NCBI RefSeq assembly: GCF_000739635.1
Contig: NZ_BATQ01000170.1
Span: 1-45,187, forward strand
Source: Verrucomicrobium sp. BvORR034
GTDB taxonomy: Bacteria > Verrucomicrobiota > Verrucomicrobiia > Verrucomicrobiales > Verrucomicrobiaceae
Direction: 5' to 3'
DNA length: 45,187 nt
Shown piece after piece: positions 24,332 through 33,346 of this stretch. How positions within the stretch are numbered: position 1 is the first letter of the stretch; each line of letters begins with the position of its first letter. Under the pieces are notes generated by a model, which saw nothing but the letters and a program-made list of their open reading frames with translations, had not been told where the DNA came from and searched no databases. The position numbers and the translations under genes are program-made.

Positions 24332-25636
24332 TCACTTGCCCTCGCAGGTCGCCATCCAGGCAACGATCCGCTGGGTCAGCTTGACCGAGCCTGCCCGGTT
24401 CATGTGGTCGGCGTCATAAAACTCTTCGGGAGTGAAGTCATGGTGGCCCGCCAGGTTGTAGTCCCGGTACCAGCTCCCAGAGAGCTCCTGGTCCAGGCCC
24501 TCCAGCCGCTTCACGAGCTGTGCCATGCCTTCGTGGCTCGTCCAGTCCGGGTCGGCAGCCTCGGTTTCCTTCACCACCGGGTGCATGGGCGTGGTCACCA
24601 GCAGCACCTTCACCCCTTTGGCATTCAGGGCCCGCACGGTTTCCACGAACTCCTGCCAGCGGTCTTCCCCCCAGGAAAAGTCGGGCTCCTTGAACTCCTT
24701 CTTGATGAAAGCGCGGCGTGTCTCCGCATTGCTGGTGCTGGGCAGGGCGATTTGATCGCGCCCCTCCCATCCCCAGGCGTCAAACTTGGCCACCTTGAGC
24801 GAGGCAAGCTCCTCCACCGTCACGGGCGCGGTCGCGGGGGCTGGCCAGAGTTTGGTTTCATTCTCCTGATCATAGTTCCATCCCGGACTGGCCAGGAAGA
24901 CCTCCAGCTTCATGGTGTCCTCCCGCTCCGCATTGAAGGCCCGGGGACTCACTCCCCAGACCACCCACTCCAGCTTGGGCAGCGGCAGCACATACTCCCG
25001 CACGATCAGGCACTGCAGCGTGTTGTTGGCACCGGCCGGGGCCAGGTTCAGAGCCACCGGAGTACGCTCATTCTCGGCCGGGAAAAACAGGCGGGGGTTG
25101 ATCCCCTTGGTCACCAGGGAGTTCCCCATCGCCACGAGCCGGAGCTGGCTGCGCAGCTTCCAGTACAAGGTCATCTGCTCAGAAAACAGGCCGCTGTAGT
25201 CCAGCCGCAGGGATTTGGGAGTCTTGTCCACGCGCAGGGTCTGCCCCAGATCGATAAAGCGCGGCACCTCCTCATCAAAGGCGAGGTCATCGCTCTGCGC
25301 CACCTCTTGCAGGGCCGAGTTGGCCTCGAAAGGCCGCAGACTCAGGGCCAGTTCGTTGCCCACCTCTTCGTCCACCGGCACCTCTTTGGCCCCGGCCACA
25401 CTCCAGTGAGCCACGCGGATTTTCTCGGCCTTGCAGTCCCCAAACCAGACCTTCTTCACCTGGTATTCATGCCAGACCAGCGCGTCATCATAGGGCACCA
25501 CATCCATGGGTTTCTTGGCCTTGGAAACCGCCGTGCGCTCTGCCAGCACTTGCAGTTCAGCCCCAGGAACACGCTCCTCCCGACAGCCTTGGACAGCTAA
25601 AAGCACCAGCACAAGGCCCAAACGGGTGGCAATCAT
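24332..25636 (-). CDS. SGNH-hydrolase-like lipoprotein, paralogue B
   Basis: This is a 434-residue lipoprotein with leader MIATRLGLVLVLLAVQGC. It shares with its downstream neighbour the RVPGA start of the mature protein, YDDALVWHEY.VKKV, MGNSLVTKGI, LNLAPAGANN, REYVLPLPKLEWVVWGVSPR, KVLLVTTPMHP and DADHMNR. Most differences are conservative, so the pair arose by tandem duplication with both copies kept functional-looking. The candidate catalytic Ser, Asp and His are present in both. The gene is divergent from folA, with 86 bases between the start codons. Role in envelope polymer modification is inference from the fold. Confidence 0.8.
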   Translation of the reverse strand: MIATRLGLVLVLLAVQGCREERVPGAELQVLAERTAVSKAKKPMDVVPYDDALVWHEYQVKKVWFGDCKAEKIRVAHWSVAGAKEVPVDEEVGNELALSLRPFEANSALQEVAQSDDLAFDEEVPRFIDLGQTLRVDKTPKSLRLDYSGLFSEQMTLYWKLRSQLRLVAMGNSLVTKGINPRLFFPAENERTPVALNLAPAGANNTLQCLIVREYVLPLPKLEWVVWGVSPRAFNAEREDTMKLEVFLASPGWNYDQENETKLWPAPATAPVTVEELASLKVAKFDAWGWEGRDQIALPSTSNAETRRAFIKKEFKEPDFSWGEDRWQEFVETVRALNAKGVKVLLVTTPMHPVVKETEAADPDWTSHEGMAQLVKRLEGLDQELSGSWYRDYNLAGHHDFTPEEFYDADHMNRAGSVKLTQRIVAWMATCEGK

Positions 25637-25722
25637 CTGGTGCCACTCTGGAGCAAGTCCTGTCCCGCGCAACCACCGGAAAACCAACATTGCGCCACAC
25701 GTCCCGCCTCCTAGATTGGCCC

Positions 25723-26226
25723 ATGCCTTCCCCGCTCGCCCCGGACGTCCAGCTCATCGCCATCGCCGCCATGGCCTCCAACCGTGTGATCGGCCGGAAC
25801 GGCACTCTGCCCTGGCACTTGCCGGAGGATCTGAAGTTCTTCAAAAAAACGACCGCTGGCCACCCGGTGCTCATGGGGAGGAAGACCTTCGAATCCATCG
25901 TGGCCGCCTTGGGCAAGCCTCTGCCGAACCGGCGCAACATCGTCCTCAGCAGCACCCTTGCACCGCAGGAAGGCATCGAGGTCATCCCAGACCTCGCCAG
26001 CCTTTCCCAACTGTCCGCCCTGACCTCACCCGTGTACCTCATCGGCGGCGCCCAGCTCTACTCCGCGCTGCTGCCCGTCTGCGATGAACTTTTGCTCACG
26101 TGGATCGACCAGGCCTATGAGGGCGATGCGTTTTTCCCGGCCTTTGAAGGGGATTTCACCCTGCAGGAGGTGCTTGGCCGCGGAGAGGGCTTCGAGTTCC
26201 GCCGTTACGTGCGAAGCGGCAGATAG
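25723..26226 (+). CDS. folA: Dihydrofolate reductase
   Basis: This 167-residue cytoplasmic enzyme reduces dihydrofolate to tetrahydrofolate with NADPH. DHFR motifs are clear: IAAMASNRVIGRNGTLPWHLPEDLKFFK with the catalytic acidic Glu in PWHLPEDLK, VLMGRKTFESI, the NADPH-binding PNRRNIVLSS, and YLIGGAQLYSALLP with the adjacent-glycine turn. Start at MPSPLAPDVQLIAI, since the frame upstream adds no DHFR sequence. No thymidylate synthase gene is adjacent. A signal-peptide hydrolase gene follows after 73 bases on the same strand. Confidence 0.96.
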   Translation: MPSPLAPDVQLIAIAAMASNRVIGRNGTLPWHLPEDLKFFKKTTAGHPVLMGRKTFESIVAALGKPLPNRRNIVLSSTLAPQEGIEVIPDLASLSQLSALTSPVYLIGGAQLYSALLPVCDELLLTWIDQAYEGDAFFPAFEGDFTLQEVLGRGEGFEFRRYVRSGR

Positions 26227-26299
26227 GGTCTCGCGGGCCGGGACGTTAGACTGCTCCGCGCTTGGCGAAACCGGGCGCGTGCTTTCTTTTCTCCCACTC

Positions 26300-28387
26300 A
26301 TGAAACCATCTGCCTCGATCCTCCTCGCTCTGGCGCTGGCCACCGCTACGGCTGGCCCCGCCTTCGCCGACGGCCCCAAAGACAACATCCCCACCAACGT
26401 CCGCCCCATCCCGCCCGTGGGAGTGGAGGTCCCCCAGGCCGACCGCGAGGCCATTGAAAAAGGACTGCAGGAGCTCAAGGCCGCCATCGAGGATGCGAAG
26501 AAGGCTCAGGCCAAGAACCCCCAACTGGCCGACCTGTTGCCGGATGTGGAAGTCTTCTACAAGGCCGTGGACTGGGCGCTGCGTTACCAGCTCTTCAGCA
26601 AGCCGCCAGAGATCAAGCTCGCCTTTGAGCAACTGGCCGAAGGCAAGTCCCGCGCCGAAGCGCTGAAGAAAGGCGACGCCCCGTGGACCCGCCAGAAGGG
26701 GCTCGTGGTTCGAGCCTATCGCTCCAAGATCGACGGCTCCGTACAGCCCTATGGCCTGGTCATTCCCGACAGCTACGACACCAGCGGCGGCGCCCCGGTG
26801 CGCCTCGACTTCTGGATCCACGGCCGCGGCGAGACGCTCAGCGAGCTCAGCTTCGTGGATCAGCGCATGAAGCAGAAGGGTCAGATTCTGCCGAAGGACG
26901 CCATCGTCCTGCATCCCTACGGCCGCTACTGCTGCGCCAACAAGTTCGCCGGTGAGGTGGACCTCTTTGAGGCGCTGGAGCACGCGAAGAAGTTCTACCG
27001 CATCGATGAAGACCGCATCGTCATGCGCGGCTTCAGCATGGGCGGTGCTGCCGCCTGGCAGTTTGCTGCGCATTTTGCCGACCAGTGGTGCGCCGCCAAT
27101 CCCGGAGCCGGGTTCGCGGAGACTGCGGAGTTCCTCAAGGTCTTCCAGACGGAGGACGTGAACACCGTCCCCTGGTGGCACAAGAAGCTCTGGGGCTGGT
27201 ATGACGCCACGGACTATGCCGTGAACCTCATGCAGTGCCCCACCGTGGCCTACAGCGGCGAGATCGACAAACAGAAGCAGGCGGCCGACATCATGGACCG
27301 GTTCCTGAAGGTGGAAGGCCTGGACCTCACCCACATCATCGGGCCGCAGACCGCGCACAAGATCCATCCGGACAGCCTCATCGAGATCGAGCGACGCCTG
27401 GCCGACATCGTCGCACTGGGCCGCAATCGCACGCCTGCGGAGGTGCACTTCGCCACCAAAACCCTCCGCTACAACCAGATGAACTGGGTGACGGTGGACG
27501 GACTCGAAGAGCACTGGGAAAAAGGCCGCGTGGATGCCGTGGTGAAGGGCGACGCCTCCGTGGAGGTGAAGACCAGCAAGGTCACTGCGCTCACGCTCAA
27601 CTTCGACGCCGGGCACAGTCCCTTCCATCTCCAGAAGAAGGTGACCGTCACGCTGGATGGCACCCCCTTCACCACCAGCACGACCAAGCTGGACCGCTCC
27701 TTCACCGCCGCCTTCCAGAAGAAGGACGGCAAGTGGCAGCTCGCGGAAACAACTGCCGCCGGCCCTGCCCCCGCCGCTGGCAACGTGCTGGCCAAGCGCC
27801 ACGGCCTGAGCGGCCCGGTGGATGACGCCTTCATGGACGCCTTCCTCTTTGTCACCCCCACCGGCCCGGCCCTGAATCCCGCCGTGGAAAAATGGGTGGG
27901 CAGCGAGCTCAACCACGCCGTGGTGGAGTGGCAGAAGCAGTTCCGCGGCGACGCCCCGCAGAAGAAGGACACCGAGGTGAAGGACGAGGACATCGCCCGC
28001 AACAACCTCATCCTCTGGGGTGACCCCTCCAGCAACGCCGTGCTCAAGAAGATCGCCGACAAGCTGCCCATCAAGTGGACCGCCGAAGGCCTGGAAGTGA
28101 ACGGCAAAAAACACGCCCCCGGCGAAAACGCCCCGGTGCTTGTTTACCCGAACCCGCTGAACCCCGCCCGCTACGTGGTGATCAACAGCAGCTTCACGTA
28201 TCGCGAGTATGACTACCTCAACAACGCCCGCCAGGTGCCCAAGCTGCCCGACTGGGCCGTGGTGAACTTCAGCGAAGCGCCCAATGTGGTGTCGCCTGGC
28301 AAGATCACTGACGCGGGCTTCTTCAATGAAGCCTGGCAGTGGAAGCCCGCCCCCGCGGAAGCCAAGACCGCCGCGACCAAGCCCTAA
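26300..28387 (+). CDS. Secreted alpha/beta hydrolase (prolyl-oligopeptidase/esterase-like)
   Basis: This is a 695-residue exported protein with a Sec signal (MKPSASILLALALATATAGP, cleavage near AFA-DG). A helical region (about 45-125) precedes an alpha/beta-hydrolase core: strand VRLDFWIHGRGE, HPYGRYCCANKFAG, and the nucleophile elbow GFSMGGAAAW with Ser246. The candidate aspartate and histidine lie in YSGEIDKQKQ and GPQTAHKIHPDS. The C-terminal 300 residues form a beta-rich extension typical of S9-like secreted hydrolases in this phylum. Substrate could be peptide, polyester or sugar ester. No partner gene is visible. A perfect hairpin follows the stop. Confidence 0.85.
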   Translation: MKPSASILLALALATATAGPAFADGPKDNIPTNVRPIPPVGVEVPQADREAIEKGLQELKAAIEDAKKAQAKNPQLADLLPDVEVFYKAVDWALRYQLFSKPPEIKLAFEQLAEGKSRAEALKKGDAPWTRQKGLVVRAYRSKIDGSVQPYGLVIPDSYDTSGGAPVRLDFWIHGRGETLSELSFVDQRMKQKGQILPKDAIVLHPYGRYCCANKFAGEVDLFEALEHAKKFYRIDEDRIVMRGFSMGGAAAWQFAAHFADQWCAANPGAGFAETAEFLKVFQTEDVNTVPWWHKKLWGWYDATDYAVNLMQCPTVAYSGEIDKQKQAADIMDRFLKVEGLDLTHIIGPQTAHKIHPDSLIEIERRLADIVALGRNRTPAEVHFATKTLRYNQMNWVTVDGLEEHWEKGRVDAVVKGDASVEVKTSKVTALTLNFDAGHSPFHLQKKVTVTLDGTPFTTSTTKLDRSFTAAFQKKDGKWQLAETTAAGPAPAAGNVLAKRHGLSGPVDDAFMDAFLFVTPTGPALNPAVEKWVGSELNHAVVEWQKQFRGDAPQKKDTEVKDEDIARNNLILWGDPSSNAVLKKIADKLPIKWTAEGLEVNGKKHAPGENAPVLVYPNPLNPARYVVINSSFTYREYDYLNNARQVPKLPDWAVVNFSEAPNVVSPGKITDAGFFNEAWQWKPAPAEAKTAATKP

Positions 28388-28423
28388 GGCTCCCGTCACA
28401 AGGTCCCATAAACGCAACTCCTC

Positions 28424-28452
28424 GCTCCATCACCGCCCGCCGGTGATGGAGC
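28424..28452 (+). terminator. Hairpin after the hydrolase gene
   Basis: Perfect 12-bp stem (GCTCCATCACCG / CGGTGATGGAGC) with a 5-base loop, 37 bases after the stop. There is no T tract, so it may be a factor-dependent terminator or an mRNA-stabilising stem. The rest of 28453-28618 holds TTGACGCACTGCCCACTGAC-type repeats and no gene. Confidence 0.6.
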
Positions 28453-28618
28453 ATGGGGGAAGGGATAAGCAAGCTCACCAAGAGCCACCCCTGGCCCCCG
28501 CAAGCTGAACCCCTGCCCTCCAGACCACTCCGCCCCCAACACCTTGACGCACTGCCCACTGACGCACTGACACACTGGATTCTCTTGCTCCGCGCCAGAA
28601 ACGAAAGATAATTGCGCC

Positions 28619-29329
28619 ATGCGTTTCCCCATGCTCCAGCTGCTGCTCGCATGGTTGCTGGCCGTCACCACCCAGGCTGCGCAGGAGGAGCCCCCGCCCC
28701 TGTCGCCCACGAGTATCCAGGACGACGCCCGGCTGTTCAATCCTGAGCAGACCGCGAAACTCACCGCTCTGCTTGCCACCACCCGGCAGCAAACGGGCGT
28801 CAGGATCACCGTTGCCACCTTCACCTACACCAGCGGCATCACCGTCAGCCAACGCGCCCAGAGACTGGCCGCCGCCTGGTTGGGAAATGAGCCCGGCCTC
28901 GTCTTCGCTTTTGACCGTGGTTCCTCCCAACCCGCCATCGCCGTCTCCCCCGGGCTCTGGAACACCTACCCGGCGGATGACATCACCATGATGGTCCTGC
29001 GAAACAGCACCGTCTTCACCCAGGGGAACCCCATTCCAGATGAGCGCATGGTCGCCGCGATCGAAGCCTCCGCCCACCAGATTGGCAGTCTGGAAACGAT
29101 CCGCCGCCAGCGGCTGAAGGTCTTCACCAAAGACGACCGCCAGCTGGCCACCGTGGTCATCATCGTGCTTGCCGTGCTCGGCTTCGCCTCCCTCTGGTTT
29201 TCCCGCCGCATCCGGCACAAACGCGCCGTTCAAGAGGAAACCTACCTGTTTCCCGACGTCCACGTCGGCCTGCGCCTCGGCGCCCCCTTTGGCGGAGGCA
29301 CGGCTGCCGAAGTCAAAGGCCGGGAGTGA
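28619..29329 (+). CDS. TPM-domain membrane-anchored protein
   Basis: This 236-residue protein has an N-terminal signal (MRFPMLQLLLAWLLAVTTQA). A TPM/Psb32-like domain (about residues 35-165) follows, with the usual DDARLFNPEQTAKLTALL opening, RITVATFTYTSG and GLVFAFDRGSSQPAIAVS. A transmembrane helix comes at about 180-197 (LATVVIIVLAVLGFASLWF). The cytoplasmic tail is short and ends in a glycine-rich segment. TPM proteins are periplasmic membrane-tethered modules of uncertain role, in photosystem repair or envelope maintenance. It stands alone between repeat blocks. Confidence 0.88.
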   Translation: MRFPMLQLLLAWLLAVTTQAAQEEPPPLSPTSIQDDARLFNPEQTAKLTALLATTRQQTGVRITVATFTYTSGITVSQRAQRLAAAWLGNEPGLVFAFDRGSSQPAIAVSPGLWNTYPADDITMMVLRNSTVFTQGNPIPDERMVAAIEASAHQIGSLETIRRQRLKVFTKDDRQLATVVIIVLAVLGFASLWFSRRIRHKRAVQEETYLFPDVHVGLRLGAPFGGGTAAEVKGRE

Positions 29330-29620
29330 GGAACTCCTGACGCCCCACTTCCAGGCAAACTGGTCTTCACGGCAGGATGCTCCACCAAAGAAGAAGAACT
29401 CCCGTCCCCAAGGTCAGCGAAACTCGGGGACCACATGCTTCCAGCGCGTCGCCTTCAGCATCCTGCAGAAGGCCTCAGGGTCGCAAACACCGTCCTAGAT
29501 CTTCCCACCCCAATGTCCACCAGCTGCGGGCGGCCGCACCACTCCCGCAATACCCTCGAACCCCAACTGACGCACTGACGCACTGGTTTACCGAATTACC
29601 GAATCACCGAACCCCCGTCC
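29330..29620. other. Intergenic repeats with a REP-like hairpin at 29451-29473
   Basis: The stretch contains GCCTTCAGCA/TGCAGAAGGC (29451-29473), a member of the hairpin family seen at 17271, with TCC as its loop. Its 5' flank, GCTTCCAGCG, matches the flank of the 17271 hairpin. GACGCACTGACGCACTGG at 29569 belongs to the GTGCGTCAAGG repeat group. No gene is seen. Confidence 0.7.
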
Positions 29621-29926
29621 TCAATCCTCCTCCGCTCCTTTGGGCGGCAATCCCAACTGCAACCTCATCTCGCCCAGGCGGATATCCATCTCCTCCACAA
29701 AACGCCAGGGCAGGCGCTTGCGTTGGTACTTGCGCCAGAGCACGTCCCGCAGGGCCTCATAGTGCTCCAGCTTCGGCTCAAGCAGCGGCTCCCACTCATC
29801 CATCTGATTCGTCGTGTGGAAGAAGTGCCACTTTCTCGCATCCCAGCAGGCGCGGAAGTGCAGACGGCGGTGGTCTTCATCCCGCTCATGCCATTCATGG
29901 GTCTGGGAGTGGAGTTTTACTTTCAT
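29621..29926 (-). CDS. Small conserved protein of unknown function
   Basis: This is a 101-residue charged, tryptophan-rich cytoplasmic protein (WHERDEDHRRLHFRACWDAR, KYQRKRLPWRFVEEMD). No membrane segment or known motif is visible. Amino-acid makeup and a clean ATG suggest a real gene. It lies 132 bases after the response-regulator gene on the same strand, separated by a hairpin. Function unknown. Confidence 0.7.
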   Translation of the reverse strand: MKVKLHSQTHEWHERDEDHRRLHFRACWDARKWHFFHTTNQMDEWEPLLEPKLEHYEALRDVLWRKYQRKRLPWRFVEEMDIRLGEMRLQLGLPPKGAEED

Positions 29927-29992
29927 GGATAACGAAGCGGAAGGGGGCTGAGCGAGCGGGTGTCACACACCTCTTGCAGCCAGTTCAGGCCA

Positions 29993-30026
29993 GATGCAAG
30001 CCCGGCCTGCCTGACCGGGCCTCATG
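29993..30026 (-). terminator. Hairpin after the response-regulator/metallo-beta-lactamase gene
   Basis: Arms GATGCAAGCCCGG and CCGGGCCTCATGC pair around a 9-base loop, starting about 33 bases past the stop at 30059. Pairing is imperfect at the base and there is no T run, so this is a modest terminator candidate. Confidence 0.5.
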
Positions 30027-30058
30027 CCCCCCTGGTGATGGCAGCCCCCCCGAGCACC

Positions 30059-31414
30059 TCAAAGAAACTCCGTCATCCCGTCAAAGCCGTGCGAGACCGG
30101 GATGGCGTGGCCGATGTCCTCCAGGATCTGGCGGGTGAGGCACAGCTTCCGGTCCAGGAACACGTCATCATGCATAGGGTCGTGATGGGTCACAATCCAG
30201 CGCTGCACCCGGGCCAGCTTCATCAGAGCGCACGCATTCGGCAGGGAGCAGTGGCCCCAGCCGATCCGGGACGGGTACTCGTCTGCCATGTATTGGGCCT
30301 CGTGCAGCACCACATCCACCCCGTTCAGGAAGGAGACGATTTTTTCAAACGGTGCCACCTGGGGGTGATACCGGCTCAGGGCGTGGGGAGCGCCAGTGTA
30401 GCCCTGGAGGAACTCGTCATCCGGCATCCACACCACCGACTGCTCGCCCGTCTCCACCTTGTAGCCCACCGTCGGCAGCGGATGGTGGGAGAACTCCCAG
30501 GTCACCCGCACATTGCCGATCTCCACCGGCTTCTCGCCGATGTGCTGGAAGCGCAGATTCGACCGCATGTCCTCCATCTGCACAGGGAAGTAGTCCCGGT
30601 CGAGCTGACCGCGGAAGAGCGCCTCCAGGTTCTTCCCAAAACCCGTGGAGCCGTACACCGTGATGTCGAAGCCCGGCAGATAGGCTGGGGTGAAGAACGG
30701 GAAGCCCTGGATGTGATCCCAGTGGGTGTGGGTGATGAAGAGGTGCAGCTTGCGCGGCCCGCCTTCCAGAATGTGGTTCCCCAACTCGCGAATGCCGCTG
30801 CCCGCGTCAAAGATGAGCAGGTCATTCCCCACCGCAAAGGACATGCAGGACGTGTTCCCGCCATACCGCTGGAACCGATGCCCCACGGTGGGCGTGGACC
30901 CGCGGGTGCCCCACAGGGTGAAATGCGTGCGCCGCGTATCCAGCACCGGCTGGTAGCTGATGGGCACCGCCGAGGCGGGCAGCACACCTGCTCCCGCCAC
31001 CCGGGCATCAGCCACCATGGTGCCGCCCAGGGCAGCAGAAACTTTGCGCACCAGATCCGCGGGATTGAAAGGCTTGATCAAGTAGTCCAGCGCTCCCAGC
31101 TCTGCCGCCGCCTGACGCTCGGTCTTGAAGTCCTTCGCACTGCACACGATCACGGGCAGGTCCTTCGTCTTCTCGTCCGCGCGCAGGATCTTGAGCGCCT
31201 CGATGCCGTTCATCTTCGGCATCATGATATCCAGCAAAATCAGGTCCGGCAGATCCTCCCGCACCTTCACGATGCACTCCTCGCCATCCGCCGCCAGTTC
31301 CACATGAAAACCCGCCCCCTCCAGGGCGTAGCTCATGGCTAGCGCGATGATATTGGCATCTTCAACCACGAGGATGCGCGCGGGTTTGGTACGTGCAGGG
31401 GGATTTTGGCTCAC
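30059..31414 (-). CDS. CheY receiver fused to a metallo-beta-lactamase-fold hydrolase
   Basis: This is a ~451-residue cytoplasmic fusion. Residues 12-130 are a receiver domain: acidic pair in VVED, phospho-acceptor Asp62 in LILLDIMMPKMNG, Ser92, and Lys114 in YLIKPF. After a short linker comes an MBL-fold domain: FTLWGTRGSTPTVG, GGNTSCMSF, FDAGSG, and the metal site THTHWDH (His229, His231, Asp233, His234). PDDE, LHEAQ and the final VTHHDP supply more ligands. The MBL part resembles the RNase Z-like/cAMP-phosphodiesterase group. A phosphorelay-controlled hydrolase acting on a nucleotide or signal is likely; no histidine kinase gene is nearby. Start is uncertain: GTG at 31414 was chosen over TTG at 31450. 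Confidence 0.92.
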   Translation of the reverse strand: MSQNPPARTKPARILVVEDANIIALAMSYALEGAGFHVELAADGEECIVKVREDLPDLILLDIMMPKMNGIEALKILRADEKTKDLPVIVCSAKDFKTERQAAAELGALDYLIKPFNPADLVRKVSAALGGTMVADARVAGAGVLPASAVPISYQPVLDTRRTHFTLWGTRGSTPTVGHRFQRYGGNTSCMSFAVGNDLLIFDAGSGIRELGNHILEGGPRKLHLFITHTHWDHIQGFPFFTPAYLPGFDITVYGSTGFGKNLEALFRGQLDRDYFPVQMEDMRSNLRFQHIGEKPVEIGNVRVTWEFSHHPLPTVGYKVETGEQSVVWMPDDEFLQGYTGAPHALSRYHPQVAPFEKIVSFLNGVDVVLHEAQYMADEYPSRIGWGHCSLPNACALMKLARVQRWIVTHHDPMHDDVFLDRKLCLTRQILEDIGHAIPVSHGFDGMTEFL

Positions 31415-31596
31415 TGGGGTGAAACAAAGGCGGCTGTCGCGCGGGCGCAACCCCCAAAATGAGGGGGCACCACCAAACGGAACCGTCAGAAATTGGATTG
31501 CAAGATCTCCAGCGACCAGCTTGTTTGTTTGTCTGCGCTTATGCGCATATAGACGATATCATTCTCACTCTCAGATCCATCCACCGCACTTCCTCA

Positions 31597-32262
31597 ATGA
31601 ATACACGACTCCTGGTCGCTCTCTGCACTGCCCTGGCCGCCCCCATGGCCTTCGCCACCCCGAGCGGCCTCAACAACATCCCCACCGCCGACGTCACCCC
31701 TCCCGGCGTGCTGGTCATCCAGAGCTTCACGAACTTTGGCAACGACAAGGACGCCGACCTCACTCTCGGCTTCAAGACTGGGCTCGACCTCTTCGGCCAG
31801 AAGTTCGAGTTTGGGGCAGACTCCCACATCGTTCCTGACAAAGGCGGCCCCATCGTCCTTCAGGCCAAGTACAGCCTCCCGCTGGGTGAAGGCCTCCCCA
31901 CCCTCGGCCTGGGCGTCGCCAACATCGCCATCACGGAGGACGACCGCGCGGGCGATCCCTTCAGCTACCTGGTGCTTTCCCATGACTTCGGCGGCCTCTT
32001 CCGCGCCCATGCCGGTTACGGCTTCCAGACAGACAACAACAGCGTCCTCCTGGGCTTGGACAAAACCGTGAAGCTCTTCGAGCGCGACCTCACCCTCCGC
32101 AGCGACTTCATCCAGATCCAGGACGAGTCCCAGTGGATGGGCAGCCTCGGCTTCCTCTACGCCCTGCATGAGAACGTCGTGCTCGAGTCCTGGGCCAGCC
32201 AGCCCTTCGACGACGGCGACACCATCTACACCGTGAAGCTGAACTTCGTCTTCAAGTTCTAG
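31597..32262 (+). CDS. Small outer-membrane beta-barrel-like protein
   Basis: This 221-residue protein has a Sec signal (MNTRLLVALCTALAAPMAFA). Alternating hydrophobic strands (GVLVIQSFTNFG, DADLTLGFKTGLDLFG, KFEFGADS, VVLESWASQPF) follow, and it ends in NFVFKF, a terminal phenylalanine as recognised by the outer-membrane BAM machinery. Cargo or pore role is unknown. It precedes the rhodanese gene by 66 bases on the same strand, so the two probably share a transcript that stops at 33314-33346. It is divergent from the receiver-MBL gene. Confidence 0.75.
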   Translation: MNTRLLVALCTALAAPMAFATPSGLNNIPTADVTPPGVLVIQSFTNFGNDKDADLTLGFKTGLDLFGQKFEFGADSHIVPDKGGPIVLQAKYSLPLGEGLPTLGLGVANIAITEDDRAGDPFSYLVLSHDFGGLFRAHAGYGFQTDNNSVLLGLDKTVKLFERDLTLRSDFIQIQDESQWMGSLGFLYALHENVVLESWASQPFDDGDTIYTVKLNFVFKF

Positions 32263-32328
32263 ACCACACACGGTACCCCCCTCCTTTTCCTCAACCGCAA
32301 ACCTGCCCCAATCCTTAGCCAACCACCC

Positions 32329-33267
32329 ATGAAACCCACATCATTCGTTGCCGCCCTCGTCGGCATCACCACCCTCCTGGCCGGCATGGCCCAGGCTGAA
32401 ATCGGCCTCATCACACCCGCCGACGCCAAGGCCCTCATCGAGAACCCGGATCCCGCCAAGCGCCCGATCGTGCTCGACACCCGCGGCGGCTACAAGGACT
32501 ACTTCCGCGGCCACCTGCCCACCGCCCACCACATCAACTTCGACACCCTGCGTGGCACCGACCACGCCGTGCCCGTGCAATACCTGCCCGAGGACATCAC
32601 CAAAGCCCTCCTCGTGCGCGCCGGTGCCGACAAGGACCGCCTCCACATCGTGTACGCCACCGGTGAAGCCCTGCCCAACGACGAGATCCTCAGCGCCACC
32701 ATGGTGGTGCATGTGCTCGAGAAGGAAGGCATCAAGAACATCCGCATCCTCGATGGCGGCCTGCCCGCCTGGAAAGCCGCCGGGTTCAAGCCCACCCAGG
32801 AATACTTCGGCAACCCCGCGGGCAAGCTCCCGGAAAAAGGCAACCCTGAAGTCGCCCTCACCGCAGATGAAGTGATCGCCAAAAAGGACAAAAAAGGCGT
32901 TATCCTTGTGGATGCCCGTCCGATCAACGAATACCTCGGCCAGGACGAAGTCTGGCTGCGCAAGGGCCACATCCCAGGCGCGGTGAGCTTCCACTGGGCC
33001 CGCCTCACCGAGAAGGACAACACCCACAAGTTCAAACCCTTCTCCGAAGTGAAGGCCGACCTCGAAGCCGCAGGCATCACCAAAGACAAGGAAATCATGT
33101 GCTACTGCGGCACCTCCCGTGAAGGCAGCCTCCTGCGCTTCTACCTCAAGCATGTGGCTGGCTACCCCAACGTCCGCCTCTACGAAGGCGCCTGGAAAGA
33201 ATACGTCTGGCTCAAGGACAAGTCACTCCCCGCTGAGACCGAGGCACCAAAAACCGCCGCCAAATAA
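32329..33267 (+). CDS. Periplasmic tandem-rhodanese sulfurtransferase
   Basis: This is a 312-residue exported protein with signal MKPTSFVAALVGITTLLAGM. It has two rhodanese domains. The first (about 28-155) retains VLDTRGGYKDYFRGHLPTA, but its active loop reads YATGEAL without cysteine, so it is structural. The second (about 170-300) has LVDARPINEYLG, GHIPGA and the catalytic loop CYCGTSREGS with Cys260 as the sulfur carrier. This is the usual thiosulfate or mercaptopyruvate sulfurtransferase plan; export suggests detoxification or sulfur handling in the periplasm. A strong terminator follows. Confidence 0.93.
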   Translation: MKPTSFVAALVGITTLLAGMAQAEIGLITPADAKALIENPDPAKRPIVLDTRGGYKDYFRGHLPTAHHINFDTLRGTDHAVPVQYLPEDITKALLVRAGADKDRLHIVYATGEALPNDEILSATMVVHVLEKEGIKNIRILDGGLPAWKAAGFKPTQEYFGNPAGKLPEKGNPEVALTADEVIAKKDKKGVILVDARPINEYLGQDEVWLRKGHIPGAVSFHWARLTEKDNTHKFKPFSEVKADLEAAGITKDKEIMCYCGTSREGSLLRFYLKHVAGYPNVRLYEGAWKEYVWLKDKSLPAETEAPKTAAK

Positions 33268-33313
33268 GCTGCAGACCTGCACCGCCTCCGGTTTAGCTCA
33301 GGAATCATACCCC

Positions 33314-33346
33314 AAAGCATGCCTTCGCAAGAGGGCATGCTTTTTT
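33314..33346 (+). terminator. Rho-independent terminator after the rhodanese gene
   Basis: Perfect stem AAAGCATGCC / GGCATGCTTT around TTCGCAAGAG, running straight into a T-rich tract (TTTTTTGCTTT), 47 bases after the stop codon. This is the best intrinsic terminator in the window. Confidence 0.92.

Noticed and set aside
26246-28417. A 723-codon open frame on the minus strand opposite the secreted hydrolase gene
   Set aside because: It lies entirely antisense to a gene with a signal peptide and clear hydrolase motifs. Its histidine- and glycine-rich product has no motif; long antisense frames are expected in GC-rich DNA.
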